Below are positions 22,087 to 34,100 of a DNA stretch of 60,096 bases, one piece after another. The DNA is taken from the NCBI GenBank assembly GCA_009602725.1, contig WELB01000079.1:542833-602928 (forward strand), in the 5' to 3' direction. The first letter of the stretch is position 1. Each line of letters starts with the position of its first letter. The stretch is from Spirogloea muscicola (lineage: Eukaryota; Streptophyta; Zygnematophyceae; Spirogloeales; Spirogloeaceae). The notes under the pieces are model-generated. The model did not search any database and had not been told where the DNA came from. It worked only from the letters and a program-made list of their open reading frames with translations. A program made the translations under genes and the position numbers.

Positions 22087-22968
22087 TGGGCCTCAGTCTT
22101 GCATGCTTGTAGAAGGGCTTGTTCGACTGCGCTTCTCATTAACCTGTACAGAAACGAGGCCAACAAAACCTTGGTGGCTGGGTGCGACCTCGTCTAAAGC
22201 CCCTCCTTATGTCCGTTGGTGAAGCATAGATTATTGGAGAGCTGGAATCTATGTCTTGAGTTGCGATAAGTCTTTGAGCTATGTAAAGGGGCCAGGTGCG
22301 CTGCCCGGCAATCAAGGCTACGAAGTGAGCAAGCTCGAATCCGAAGCTTGAGTTGGAGATGAGGTGATTGCACAGCCAGCTGATGGCCATCATTGCACAT
22401 TCTCGTGCTGCAGGGTGCTATCTGTGCTTAAGCACGCTTACACGCCTCAATATTCCTATTTGAAGGTTTGCTTGCTGGTGACGAGCTTCAGTGCTTGCAG
22501 GCCAAATTATGCGTACCTGATAGATATCAGATGCTCTCGCTCGGCAATGATAGCGACGATGTGAGATATCACTTTGTCGTGGTGGCTGATACTATCGTGC
22601 AGCCATGGTCACTAAGCATCACAATGAGCTCGGCATGCAATTGCATGCGTCCACATTCAGCCCCGGAACTAAATTGTCATCTCCTGGACTGAAGCACAAA
22701 ATAAATTCAAAGCTTCACTGCAACATTAGGCAAACGGGCAGACTTAGCACTGGCGCCCTCGCTCTATCCGTGGCTTGCAAAAGCTGGAGGCTCATTGCAT
22801 CATTGGCCTCAGCTCCACATAAAGCACAGTTCTTAGCAACCACAGTTGGCAGCAAGGTGTGTCCCTACAGCCATAACTCTCGCCTCGTGAGCTCCGCGCG
22901 GCCTGCCTGCTGCAAGCTGTGGCCAGCCCCCGGACGCCAGAAGCGCGGAACCAGCTCAAGGCGCCACC
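22087..22968. other. Intergenic region between FIS1 and RPC6
   Basis: This is the 3' flank of FIS1 and the promoter side of RPC6. No gene was recognised in it. Confidence 0.5.
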
Positions 22969-25900
22969 ATGAATAACGCGCGGTTTGGCGAAGGGACGCC
23001 GCCGACGGCGCCCACTGGCATCCAGTACTCGGTGTGCAAGGCTTGACTTCGTGCTTGAAGGCCTCATTGCGATGGAGGCGCGCCCAGAGACGGCGGGCGC
23101 ACCCTGGTGCGCTTGCTGCGAGGGTCCAGCGTCGTGACGGCGGCCTCGGCGACGGGGAGGGCGGAGTTGGTGGAGCCGCCATGGGCAGCCCTGCAGCAGG
23201 CGCCGAGCAGTCCATCCTCCTGCTCTGCGGGCGGCACCCTGAGGTGCTAAATCCCGGTTTTCCCAAGCCCTTGCAACCGAAAGCCTGCTTAGAAAAGACC
23301 GGAAGCGAAGCCTCGCCTGTTGGCACGAAGGACTGGAGTGTGTAACGCCAACATCTGACCTTCCGTGCTGCACAATCCAGAGTTGGGGTTGTGTAAGTCA
23401 CTGACACATTGCTGCGTACTGCGCTGCGTTCGGCTGCAGGGGCTGGCGGCGAAGGTACTGGAGGAAGAGCTGCGAGCGTACTCGCTGCAGGAGCAGGCGC
23501 AGGCCATAAATGCACTCCTTCAAAAGGTAGGGCTCCGCTGAGCCCCTGAGTGCCTGCAGTTCAGGGTTAGGCGTTTAGGGTTAGGTAGGGTTAACAATTT
23601 CTAAACTCTAAAGCCTCAAGCCAAGAGGCCAGAATACATACACCTCAACCCTGAACAATGGTCAAGTCGGTAATTGCCTACTTCCATAGCTCTGTGCTGA
23701 AGAGGTTTTGAAGCACTCAAGGGGCAAGCCCAGCAGCTTCCACGCTTGTTCTTGTGTGAATGCCGCTGCTTGAACAGTGGTGGACGGCTACTGCTTGGAA
23801 TATGCGGCAGGTCGTGCCTGCTTGCTCGTAGAGGCTGTCAGCTAGGTCCCTTAAGTGCCAGCAGTTTTCTTGGCTGGTGGCTGGCAGCTGCCATCAAAGT
23901 CCTGAATCGGTTGACAAGTCACTATCCTCGGTATCCGAACCCTAAGGCTACTGAAGCTGCTTGTCGGGGGGACACTGTTTTCGATGAGCTGTCCTTAAGC
24001 TGCACACACGTGCATTCGCCTTGTAAGGCAACTCTCTGACTCTTTCGCGCTGGTTTGCGGTGCTGCAGCGGCTGGTGCAACTATTTACCAAGGGCGATAC
24101 CCTGGTGTACAAGGAGTTGGATCAGGAAGAGGCCGTGAAGTAAGGCAGATGGGGCGTGTTTAGAGCCAATCATTCATATTTTCAGTTGTATCTGGCTGAA
24201 TCTGGCACTCTTTGACAATTACCTTGGTTGAGTGTCATGAGATCTGGCAATAACTCCAAATCAAGATTGGTGATCCATTACTGTGACCACATTTTGACAA
24301 GATGGAGGCAGAGATGCTGCTGCCTATTATGAGAGCCATTGGCAGCTTCAGCCTGCTCCTGAGCATTTGCAGGTTCAAGGGCTTGAGCTCGGAGGACATG
24401 CTGGTGTATCAGATCATCCAGCAGGCCGGGAACATGGGTATGTGGAAACACTTGCTCTGGAATCGTCTTCTTAGGCCGCCCTTCATTACAATCGCAGCAA
24501 GTGGTTTGCTTTATCAGTACATCAACCGGTAGTGATTTTTTATCAGCACTTGATGTCAAGCTTCTCTTTAGGTACTTGTCAGCTTCTAATGTGTTGCTTG
24601 AAATAGGGGTCATCGTTCGTTCAAGTCCTTGCAGCACATGCAGATACCTGAACTTGCGTCCTGGTTGTTGGATCTTCCACCTGTTAATGACTTGTGGTTG
24701 CTGCTTGACTAGCTCTCTTGCAACTGTCAGGCATCTGGACCAGGGACATGAAATTGAGGAGTAACCTGCAACAGCCTCAGATCACGAAGATCCTGAAGAC
24801 GTTGGAGGGACGCCACCTCATCAAGGCTGTCAAGTCCGTCGCAGTATGTCATAGGTTTCCAGCTATATAGCTAAGACCAGACTCAAACCAGTCGCTAGAG
24901 CATCCAAACCAGAATATCTAGCTGCTAATGATCTGGTACCTGAAGATATCTACTCACAGGTGGCCCGCAAGATCTGCAGAAATCATCTAAATTGGATGGT
25001 ACATGCATCAGACCTTCTCTGATTTAGTACATGCAGCATCCGCATTAGGGAGGCCTAGAGCAGTAAAAGTAAGTGGCACTTGTGCTGACTTGCACAAGAA
25101 TCTAAGTAAGAGTCTTCTTATCTGTTGACAGAGCAAGAACCGAAAGGTGTACATGCTAATTGAGCTGGAGCCATCCAGGGAGATCACGGGGGGAGCTTGG
25201 TACACCGAGCATGAATTTGATGCTGAATTCATTGCTGTGTTGAGGCAGCAGTGCTTGCAGTACATCCTCCACAAGGTCACCTCCACAATGTCACCCATTT
25301 TAGATGTGCTACTTTGCGACGAGTAATTCGCATATTGAGCACAGTACATGAGGTGCTTTGGAGTTGCTTAAACTTATTGTTGATAAGGAGCATTCTATTC
25401 TGGCCTTTACCCTCAATCGTCACAATGGCTTGAGGAGCTTGCAGGGTGCTGTGACGCTCGAGGACGTCGCCGAGGCTGTGCGGTTGTCAGGGGTGACTAG
25501 GGAAGAGCTCCGTCTGGAAGACTACCAGCAGGTCCGTGATCAACGCAGGTGCACAGCCAAGTTTCTTAGGAGATCAATCAGGCCTGTCGCATGGCAATAC
25601 AAGGTGTACCACTTAAGGCACATGGAGCATGGCAGCAGAGGCACTCCTGTAGGTCACTCTCGAAAATGGACAGTGGGCATGGAGTGGTCGCAACTTGGTC
25701 GCAAGGGCAGTTTCAGATCGCCTTGCTTTACAACATCGTCTGCTGCATGCAGCAACGGCGGGCTGTCCCCAGTCATTGAGCTCCTATGTGCCTGTGCAGC
25801 AGATAGTGAACACTCTAGTCTACGACGGCGAGGTTGAAGTGGTGATGAGCAGTGGACGAGACCCACCATTCCCACTGGTGAGTTGCCAAGACAGTACCGT

Positions 25901-26417
25901 TCGAGCACCTGGTGTGATCAAAACTTTGGATCTCATGCTAATTCCTCGAACCAGATTCTACACCTCAGACAACAACAGTAAATGCTGAGCATGTACGGCT
26001 CTATTGGTCGAGCCTTGTGCTGGACCAAGATCTGGTAATGGTAGGGAATGGTACCCATTCATCTTGTCGGCATGAGGTGCCTGAGACGTGTGGTTTCTCT
26101 GGTGCCGGATCCTTTTCTCTGCAGGGGACTCTGTACTACAAGCCATCGACATCCCGTGTCCCTGATTCGACTCCCTTCACCAGCATCCCTTGTGGTGTCT
26201 GCCCCGTATGTCGATGAGCCTCCCACCTAGCTGCAACTTGAGGTGGCAGCCCTGCTGCACTCATCTGGCACTGACGCATTGTGCGACTAGGGGTCCCGTG
26301 CATATCTGTTTCCTGACCAGCCCACGCTTGGGCGCGCAGGTCCTGCGCGACTGCAGCGATGACGGGCTTGTATCGCCAAAGACGTGCATATACTTCAAAG
26401 AGTGGCTCCAATTTTGA
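22969..26417 (+). CDS. RPC6: DNA-directed RNA polymerase III subunit RPC6 (RPC34)
   Basis: Winged-helix subunit of RNA polymerase III that acts with RPC3/RPC7 in promoter opening and initiation (tRNA, 5S rRNA). Ten phase-consistent exons: 22969-23031, 23440-23526, 24069-24139, 24373-24437, 24731-24843, 25132-25275, 25445-25531, 25803-25877, 26125-26205 and 26340-26417, 287 residues. Landmarks are RLVQLFTKGDTLVYKEL, GLSSEDMLVYQIIQQAGN, GIWTRDMKLRSNLQQPQITK, LEPSREITGGAWYTEHEFDA, NTLVYDGEVEVV, GTLYYKP and the C-terminal CGVCPV with SPKTCIYFKEWLQF, which carries the cysteines of the family's small metal site. The ATG sits in a good context (CCACCATG). Intron 2 contains a degenerate telomere-like tract. 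Confidence 0.95.
23562..23592 (+). repeat. Degenerate interstitial telomere-like repeat (TTTAGGG-type)
   Basis: The tract reads as CAGGGTTAG, GCGTTTAGGG, TTAGGTAGGGTTA, that is, several imperfect copies of the plant/algal telomere unit TTTAGGG. It lies in the second intron of the RPC6 gene. Confidence 0.6.
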
Positions 26418-26695
26418 GCCCCCTTAGCTTTGACAACATTTCTCCATTGAGAATATCTGATTTTTGCCACCAATGTCATCCCATGATGCTCTAGCACAAC
26501 TCCTCCCTGCTTGCCATGCCGGAGCGCAGAAGAGAGCAGAGTTTCAAGATGGGGGGGGTAAACTCTCTTTTGACAATGAGCAGGCTATGCTGCTGTCATG
26601 TCAGGCTTTCACCTCCATTGCGGCATTGTCAATGGCAAGTGGTATGAAGGTGCAGAGAAGAAGGTGAGGCTCAGGAGGGAGGGCCATGAGCAGTC

Positions 26696-26771
26696 CTAAA
26701 TGTCCTGCACTTGCAAACCTGCAGGCAAAGCAGCGGGTACAGCGTCAGGTGAAACAGAGGGGGAAAAGAGA

Positions 26772-26802
<31 letters not shown>

Positions 26803-27609
26803 GTGAGGAAATANAAGACTGCTTAAGCTTGTCAGCCTTGTCGGAGTCGGTGACGCAGAGGGTATAGAGGTACTTGCTGCACCGCACCTTGAACTTCACC
26901 ACATTGCCCGTCTTCTTGATTTTCACAGCTGCCACGCACGGCATATTCACACCTCAGCATGACTCAACACCACTAAGATTGCAGGGTAACTGCACGACTC
27001 AGAGGGGGCTCAGGAGCGCTGGCGCCGCTGAAAGGACGCAGCACTTCATGCGGCCTGCAGCTCCGACCTTGGCCAAGCGCTCCGTCTAAGTGGCCGATGG
27101 GGCAGCAGCTAAGGAGAAAGCCGTCTCTAGGTTCCGCTAGTGGCAGATACACGGACAGTAGAGGGCGGCTGCTCTTGGCGAGAGGCCGTTTCAGCAGCCA
27201 GTGGCAGACGGAACACGGCAGTAGGCCCGGTCCTGCTGCTGCCGAGACACATGTCTGCCGAATGCATGGCTGCAGCCCTGGCTCACGGGCAAGAGGTGGA
27301 GAGCAGAACACAGATTTAGCGAAGAGAGAAGGGTTTCAGAAGGCGGAGGTGGGTTTCGAGTGGGAACCCACATCGCGCATCCTTGCGCCGGGCGGTGAGC
27401 AAGAAGTCCTTGATCTCATTGATCTGGTGCGGCTGCACGCCCGCGCCGACACCGCCGCCACGTTCCCGTCGTGAGGCTCAAGCGACGGCGCTCGGCGCTC
27501 GGCGCTCTTCGCTCGGCGCTCGGCGAGGGCCGGCTCCACAGGCCAGCCGGCGCAGGCGCCGCGGTGACACCGGCGGGCAGCAACAGCGGGGGCGCGGGAA
27601 GCTCACCAT
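26696..27609 (-). CDS. RPL38: 60S ribosomal protein eL38
   Basis: Component of the large cytosolic ribosomal subunit. The first coding exon is only the start codon (ATG 27609-27607, followed directly by GTGAGC), as in many ribosomal protein genes. The next exons are 27432-27372 ([20 protein letters not shown]) and one from 26928 ([38 protein letters not shown]). The expected C-terminus [10 protein letters not shown]-stop is present at 26728-26696 in the same frame. Between KQS and LPAGL lie about 30 extra codons formed by an N (26814) and a run of 28 C on the coding strand. These could be a read-through insert, an intron without a normal acceptor, or an assembly error. Without the insert the protein would be about 69 residues, the family length. 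Confidence 0.93.
26772..26799. repeat. Poly-G run (28 bases) inside the eL38 gene
   Basis: An uninterrupted G homopolymer on the plus strand is followed 15 bases later by an N at 26814. Length and correctness are doubtful because such tracts are poorly sequenced. Confidence 0.8.
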
Positions 27610-28179
27610 GACGGCGAGCAGTTGCTTCAGACGGCGGCGACGGCGCTGGCCAGGCGAGCCCGCGGCGGCGGCGGCGGCGGCGGCGGCGGCAAGCGCGCGG
27701 GCGCGGCGTGATGGCCGGAGGGGGGGGATTAAGGCAGCGGAGGGGCTTTTAGAAGGGCCCCGGGTTTGGGGTTTAAGGGGGCTCTGCCGGCCAACGCCCG
27801 CCGTTCGATGCGCGGCGATCTTCGGCGGCTCCGCGCCGTGCGATGGGCGCCGAGAGGAATGTTCAGTGAACCCCTCTACTTTCTTTGAGCCCTAACCCTA
27901 AACCGGCCTCCCTCCATCCGGGCCCGCCATCGCGGCGCTGCAGCTCGCCGCCGCGAGCCGCTTGCCGCTCGTCTGCCGCGCTTAGCAGCCGCCGCCGCTC
28001 GCCGCCGCCGCCGACGCTGCAGCTGCCGCCGATTCGGCGCCTTCCAAGCGAGCTGACGGCAGGGCTCGTCGCTACTCGTTGGCGGCGGGCCATTTGACGC
28101 GCCCCGGGAGTGGGCCGTCGCTCGGAGCGGGACGCTCGGGAGGGCCCGTGAGCCGGCTTGGCAGCTCTCGATCACCGCC
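27610..28179. promoter_or_regulatory. Divergent promoter region of eL38 and the DHX37-type helicase
   Basis: Only 570 bp separate the two start codons. The region is GC-rich with GCG/GCC runs. It contains CCCTAACCCTAAACC at 27890-27904, a telomere-like (telo-box-like) motif, and GGGTTTGGGGTTTAAGGGGG at 27766-27785. In plants telo-boxes are established elements of promoters for ribosomal protein and ribosome-biogenesis genes, which fits both flanking genes. Actual promoter activity is inferred. Confidence 0.55.
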
Positions 28180-31100
28180 ATGGCGCGGCCGAAGCAGCGC
28201 AGGCGTGCGCTCGGTGGTGCGGCATCATCGACGGCGGCGGCGGCGGACGCGGCGCCGCCTCTTCTGCCGGCGGGCCTGCTCCTGGACCCTGGCATGCTCG
28301 AGGCCGCAGCCAGAAGGTGAGGAGCGCTCGCGACGCGGCGCCGGCGCATGCTGCGCAGACGTCGAGCCGCCCATACTGCTTGGCACCGTTGCTGCAGCAC
28401 CGATGATTATTGGAAGATACTCCACATTGCCGCCCTCAGTGCTAAACCCTGATAGCCACTTCCCGGTCGCCCTTGCTCCTTGCAGCTGCTCCGGCAGTAA
28501 CGCTCTCGTCCTGCCGGCGGCCACCAAGCGCACTGCCTCCACGCGCAAGGTGAGAAGATTGCGGTCCAGCAACAAAGCTTCAACTGGCCAGCGTATGTTG
28601 AGGGATGAGAGCTGCCCTGGCGGCCAGATCAGACACAGCACCTCGCAGCAACAATTGTGCAATTCCGATGGGCTGCAAATATACAGACTCTGCGGATCAC
28701 AGGGCCGCAGCAGCGAGCGCCACGGCAGACCTCCAAACCCACTCAAAAAGCCAACCCGAACCCAAACCCAATGGGAACCGTAGCCGCAAAGGCTTCTGCG
28801 CTGAGGCTCACCTTCTCCTGCCCGATCGCAGGAGGCGGTTGCAGTGGCGGCGGCGGTTGCCAGGAAGACCAAGAGCCAGCTGCGGAAGCTGCGCAGGCTT
28901 CAGGTGCGAGCCCCTATGCTCATCGCAATCACTGTGTCCCTTAGGCATACTGTGCTCACCTGGCAAGGCTTGAGGTAATGCACAGGGGTGCGCAGAAAGA
29001 AGGGATGGGGTTGTGGAAGCCTTCCCGCGAGCAAGCTTCAGCAAATGGACATGTCCTTTGCTGAGAATCGGCAGGGTTGCCGGTAGCAGGAGGAGAAGGA
29101 GAGCAGGCAGATGCGGAGCGCGGCCTTGGCGACCCTCCAGTCCGTAACTCTTGCCTTAGAGCTGCAGCTCAGCAACTCAGTCGTATTTCTCCATATGCTT
29201 TACTAAATGAAGTGCTGCAGTGAAACCCTAGTTTCAGGATTGCGCACATTAGTGACATTCACCGAAGAAGCTATACGGATGTGCTGCTCTGATGGCACCC
29301 TGCCGCAGAGCTCACAGGTTGGACGACAGCTTCCTGCAGCTCCTGTCAGCGAGCAGCTCGCTGGGACAGGTACGGTAGTGCTATTTTGCCCAATCACCAA
29401 GGCCCAACTTGCACCATGGTCCTGCCAAGCTTGCAAGGGCTTCCGGTGCGGTTGACAAAACTGCCCCTCTCAAAGCATCAAGTGGCAGCACGCTCGCTTG
29501 ACATGCGAAAATGGATAGAGTACACAGCTTTCATGAATGTAGATTGCTGGTGCGTCGTAATAAGACACCAATTGCTTGTGGCAGGACGAGACGATGCGAG
29601 AGCGTCTCCGCAAGGCCGTGCGATTCGAGCGTGCAGGGCTTGCGCCGCCGGATGGAGTGCCGCTGTACAAGCGGCAACACAAAGCCATCGGCAATGACAG
29701 TGACAGCGACCAGGAGTTGCAAGAGGGCCAGCACGTTGGTGGAGTCTCGAGACTGGCTGTTTGCATGGACAGGGGACGCCGTGCAGGTACTACTGCTCTT
29801 CACTGTAGCGGCCAAACATTGGAGGGAGACCTGCCAACGGGATCGCTCAAGCCTGCTAGCTCTTACATGCCCGCCCCTACAGATTCTTCTGAACATGCTG
29901 TTGACGTCAGAGAGCCGACCCTAGCAAGCACTACGGCTGCTGGACCGTCAGAAGAGGCAACAGAGGCTGCTAAGCAACACATTGTTGTTGAGCCCAAGAA
30001 GAGGAGAAAGAGCAAGGCCAGGAAGAGGGCAAAAATAAGGCCTCAGCAAGTCGACGTCAACATCCCTCAAGAAGTCGCTGGGGCCATGGAGACGGCATCG
30101 GCAAGGTGTGCCAACACTGAGGAGGAGGCTGTCCTGGCAAACGAGGAGGGTGCCACACAAGCTGCCGGGCGAGACAATGATGCAAATGCCATGGCCACCA
30201 ATGACCCGATGGAGGGAGGCGGCACGGAAGCAGTGGAGGGCGCGCTGGCATTTTGTCAGCAGGAGAAGAGCACGGCAGTTCCCGTCCACCGGAGCTTGGA
30301 GATACAGCGGAGCCGGTCGAAGCTGCCCATCCTGATGATGGAGCAGGAGATTATGGAGGCAATTTCGGAGAGGCCTGTTGTGATCGTTTGCGGCGAGACA
30401 GGGTGCGGGAAGACCACGCAAGTGCCTCAGGTGGTTTTCCTCAGGCATTTGCACAATCTTATAAGTTCCATCATATAAATCTCAGCAGCATTGCATTCTT
30501 GGCAACTCCAGGGTCTTATGTGGCCTGTCTGTTTGGGACTGTCCCCAAACATGTTACGAAGGTTCTAACATGATTATTTTAACATTTATCTTGTGCAGTT
30601 CTTGTATGAGGCTGGCTATGGACAAGCCGCCGGGAGACACCGAGGCATGGTTGGCGTGACACAGCCACGGCGGGTAGCTGTTCTGGCCACTGCACGTCGC
30701 GTGGCCGATGAGCTTGGTTCGACGGTGGGTGCGGCGGTAGGCTTCCAAGTTCGCCATGACCGTCACATTGGAGACACCTGCGCTATCAAATTCATGACCG
30801 ACGGCATCCTCCTGCGTGAAGTTCAGGTTCACCCTGAACTTCACCCGGAACATTCGATGTGGCCTTTTTTGAATGCTTCACTATAGGCCAGTGTTGTCCG
30901 TGCCTGAGAACACTTGGCCAGCTCTAGGTCGTGGCTGTACCTCATCCTGTACTAATAATCGACCCTACTTAGCTGATTGCTTATGTACACCCTGCTGCAG
31001 TCGGACTTCCTCCTGCAGAAATACTCTGTCATTGTGCTGGACGAGGCGCATGAGCGCAGCCTGAATACGGACATCCTCATTGGCCTACTCTCTCGCATCG

Positions 31101-34100
31101 TGCCATTGCGTCAGGTTCGCATCGTGGTTGAGGAATATATTCTCAGGCTGGCTTAAGCACATTCTGAGCACTAAATATCCTAGATATCAACAAGTGAGTA
31201 GCAAAGTGCAAAGTGCACATCGTAGCAGTGGCGTCGGCGCTGGACTGGCCCTCTAGTGGGGTCGCCAGGCCATTGGCATCGCTGCGGCAATACGAGAGTG
31301 GCACGAGAAGGAGCGCAACAGCGCAATCGGGCACTCTCTGTCCTCTGCGAGCGAATCCGTCGCAGATGGCTCGTTCCAAGCCTGCACATGTCATCTTTGC
31401 CGCCATGGCGTGCCTTTGAGTCAAATCGTCCTACAGTTTGCAACCTAAGTCAATGACAGACAAGTACGTGGATGCCGGCACAGCAGAACTGACACATGGC
31501 TTTAGTGGAGCCCTGGCATTTGCTACTGTTCTCTGTTCAGCGACATGGCTTTTCTATTTTCTTATGTGCCTGCCTGGTATTGAGCAGAAGATGTTTGAGG
31601 AGGAGTTGGCAGCCGTGGAGAAGGACGGTGGCACCAGAAAAGGTCATGTGCCGCGGCAGCAAGTGACGCCGCTGAAGCTGGTACTGATGAGTGCCACACT
31701 GCGGCTGGAGGACTTTGCTGCCAACCAGCGGCTGTTCCCGACGCCCCCGCCGGTCATCGTCGTCCCCGCCAGGCAGTTCCCAGTGACTGTGCACTTCAGC
31801 CGGTGCACGGAGCTGGCCGACTACCTCGGCGCTTGCCGGAAGAAGGTCAAGGCCATCCACACGCGCCTGCCTCCTGGTGGTGTGCTGGTCTTTGTTACTG
31901 GCCAGCAAGAGGTTGAGGACCTCTGCCGTGCGCTGCGGCGGCTGTTCCCTTCACGCCGGGTGTGTGGCTCCGCTGGCGTGGAAGTGGGTGGTGGCGGCAG
32001 CGACGTGGAGCTGGACCACATCTGCGGAGCAGCGGACGGGCCTGCAGAAGAGAGTAGTCGGGCTGTGACTTTTGGTGGTGAGATGGACGAGGACAAGGAT
32101 GATGACTATGTCGGTAAGCAGGAGAGAGACGTAGCTGACATCGATGATGATGAGAGCGAGACGGACGACGACGTCAGCAGCAGGGAGGATGACGGGCAAG
32201 AAGGTGACAAATTCCTCCTCCAGGCTACCAACGAGCAATGGGAAGGTCCTGACACGGTAGCAAGCAAAGGGACGGAGGCAGAACTTTCCGTCACATACAC
32301 GAGGTGTGAAGAGGGGCTTCTGCCAGGAGCAGCGATCCAAGAGAAGGTGCCATGGAACATGGGTGTCGACCCCGGCGCACTGCATGTTGTGCCCCTGTAT
32401 GCCGCCCTCTCGGCAAGGCAGCAGTTCCGCGCATTCGCGCCGCCACCCGACGGTGCGCGGCTTGTCGTCGTGGCAACCAATGTTGCCGAGACATCGCTGA
32501 CCATCCCGGGAATCAGGTGGGCTTGTCAACAACAACTGGTCACTTTGTTATGCAAAAAACCTTGCACAAATGTGACGCCAAGGTCTGTCTCTATGCAATC
32601 TGGCTGAAGCTTGGGAGCGTTGGCTGATGTCACCTTGGCCTTATTGGCTTGCTAACCGTCAAATGGACTCAGAAGTTGGGGCTGCGCTACCTCAGAAGGC
32701 TTGACAAGGCCTTTGGCAACTCGGTGTGCACAGATACGTGGTGGACAGTGGTCGCGCAAAGGTGCGGAGCTACGATCTGAAATCAGGCGTATCGCATTTC
32801 ATGGTCCAGTGGATAAGCAAGGCATCTGCGAACCAGCGCGCAGGGCGGGCCGGCCGCACTGGCCCGGGGCATTGCTACCGCCTCTACTCCTCCGCACTCT
32901 ACAATGACGCCTTTCCGGAGCATTTGCCTGCAGAAATCACACGTGCCCCTGTTGAGGGGGTGGTCCTCGAGATGAAAGCCATGGGTATTGACAAGGTCAG
33001 CACAAGCAACAGCCTGGGCTACATGCATTCAAGGCCTTTAGATGCTGCAGACCCAGCACACTCCAAGTTGTACTTTGTAGCATCGATGGGCATGACTGAC
33101 CCTGGATATATAGTGGCATGAGTAGATGCTACGTTGCCGATCGGAGTCATTTCGCGCTGCTGCAGATTTCACGAGTATGAGCTGATTTTCAGCTACAACC
33201 TAAATCCTCTCAGATTATATGTGTCTGTTGACATTTCAGGTTGCCAACTTTCCATTTCCAACACCCCCGCCCCGAGCTGCGATGCTCGAGGCGTATCACT
33301 TGCTGACGGCATTGTCAGCGCTCTTATCAAGTGAGAGCCACGAGGTCACGCCCATCGGCAAAGCCATGGTCTTGTACCCAATAAGCCCGAGGAGCGCAAG
33401 GCTGCTGGTGGCAGCCGTGGCTGCTGTTGCACAGGGGATGGTGCCGGTCAGTGCAGCAGCACTGTTTCTGGCGCACGCTGTCGCAGCTGCCGCAGCTTTG
33501 AGTCTGGAAAGCCCCATGATGCGTGAGGCAGGGCAACTGGCGGCTAATGACGACAGTGATGCCAACAGTACAGCTGTAGCTCTATCGAGGGAAAGGAAGG
33601 GGGAGTTGGCCGGCAGTAGCAGCAAGGAGAAGCCCGTGCAGGATGAGCAGAAGGCGGCAGCTGAGCAAGTGCAATGGCAGGAGCGGCGAAAGCGCAAGCG
33701 GGATGCCAGAGCAGCGCAGTCCCGCTTTCGCGACTGTACTAGTGATGCTCTCACCATCGGTATGTGCACAATCAACCCTCCATTCCATGTAATTGCTGAG
33801 AGCTGCAACTCTGGCTGGCAAGCTGCAGAAAGTGGCAGAATGTTGAAGGCAGACAGGACTGTGTTTGTCACTGAGCTGCGACAGATGTTAAGTGCGGTGC
33901 AACAACCTGTAGCGCCCGATTCACGTAGTGTAGGCTCGTGCTACTTGCCCAGTACTTTTATTTCGATCGTTCACAGAATCTCAATCTACGTTTGTTCCTG
34001 ATACTTACATTTTTCTTTGTATTTGAAGTTTACGCTGTGACCAAGTGCCCTTAGCTCTTACCTCCTCTCCTCCCTCCTTTGCTGCAGTCAATGCATTACA

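Noticed and set aside
29531-30454. Minus-strand open frames opposite the large DHX37 exon
   Set aside because: Shadow frames of a well supported coding exon.
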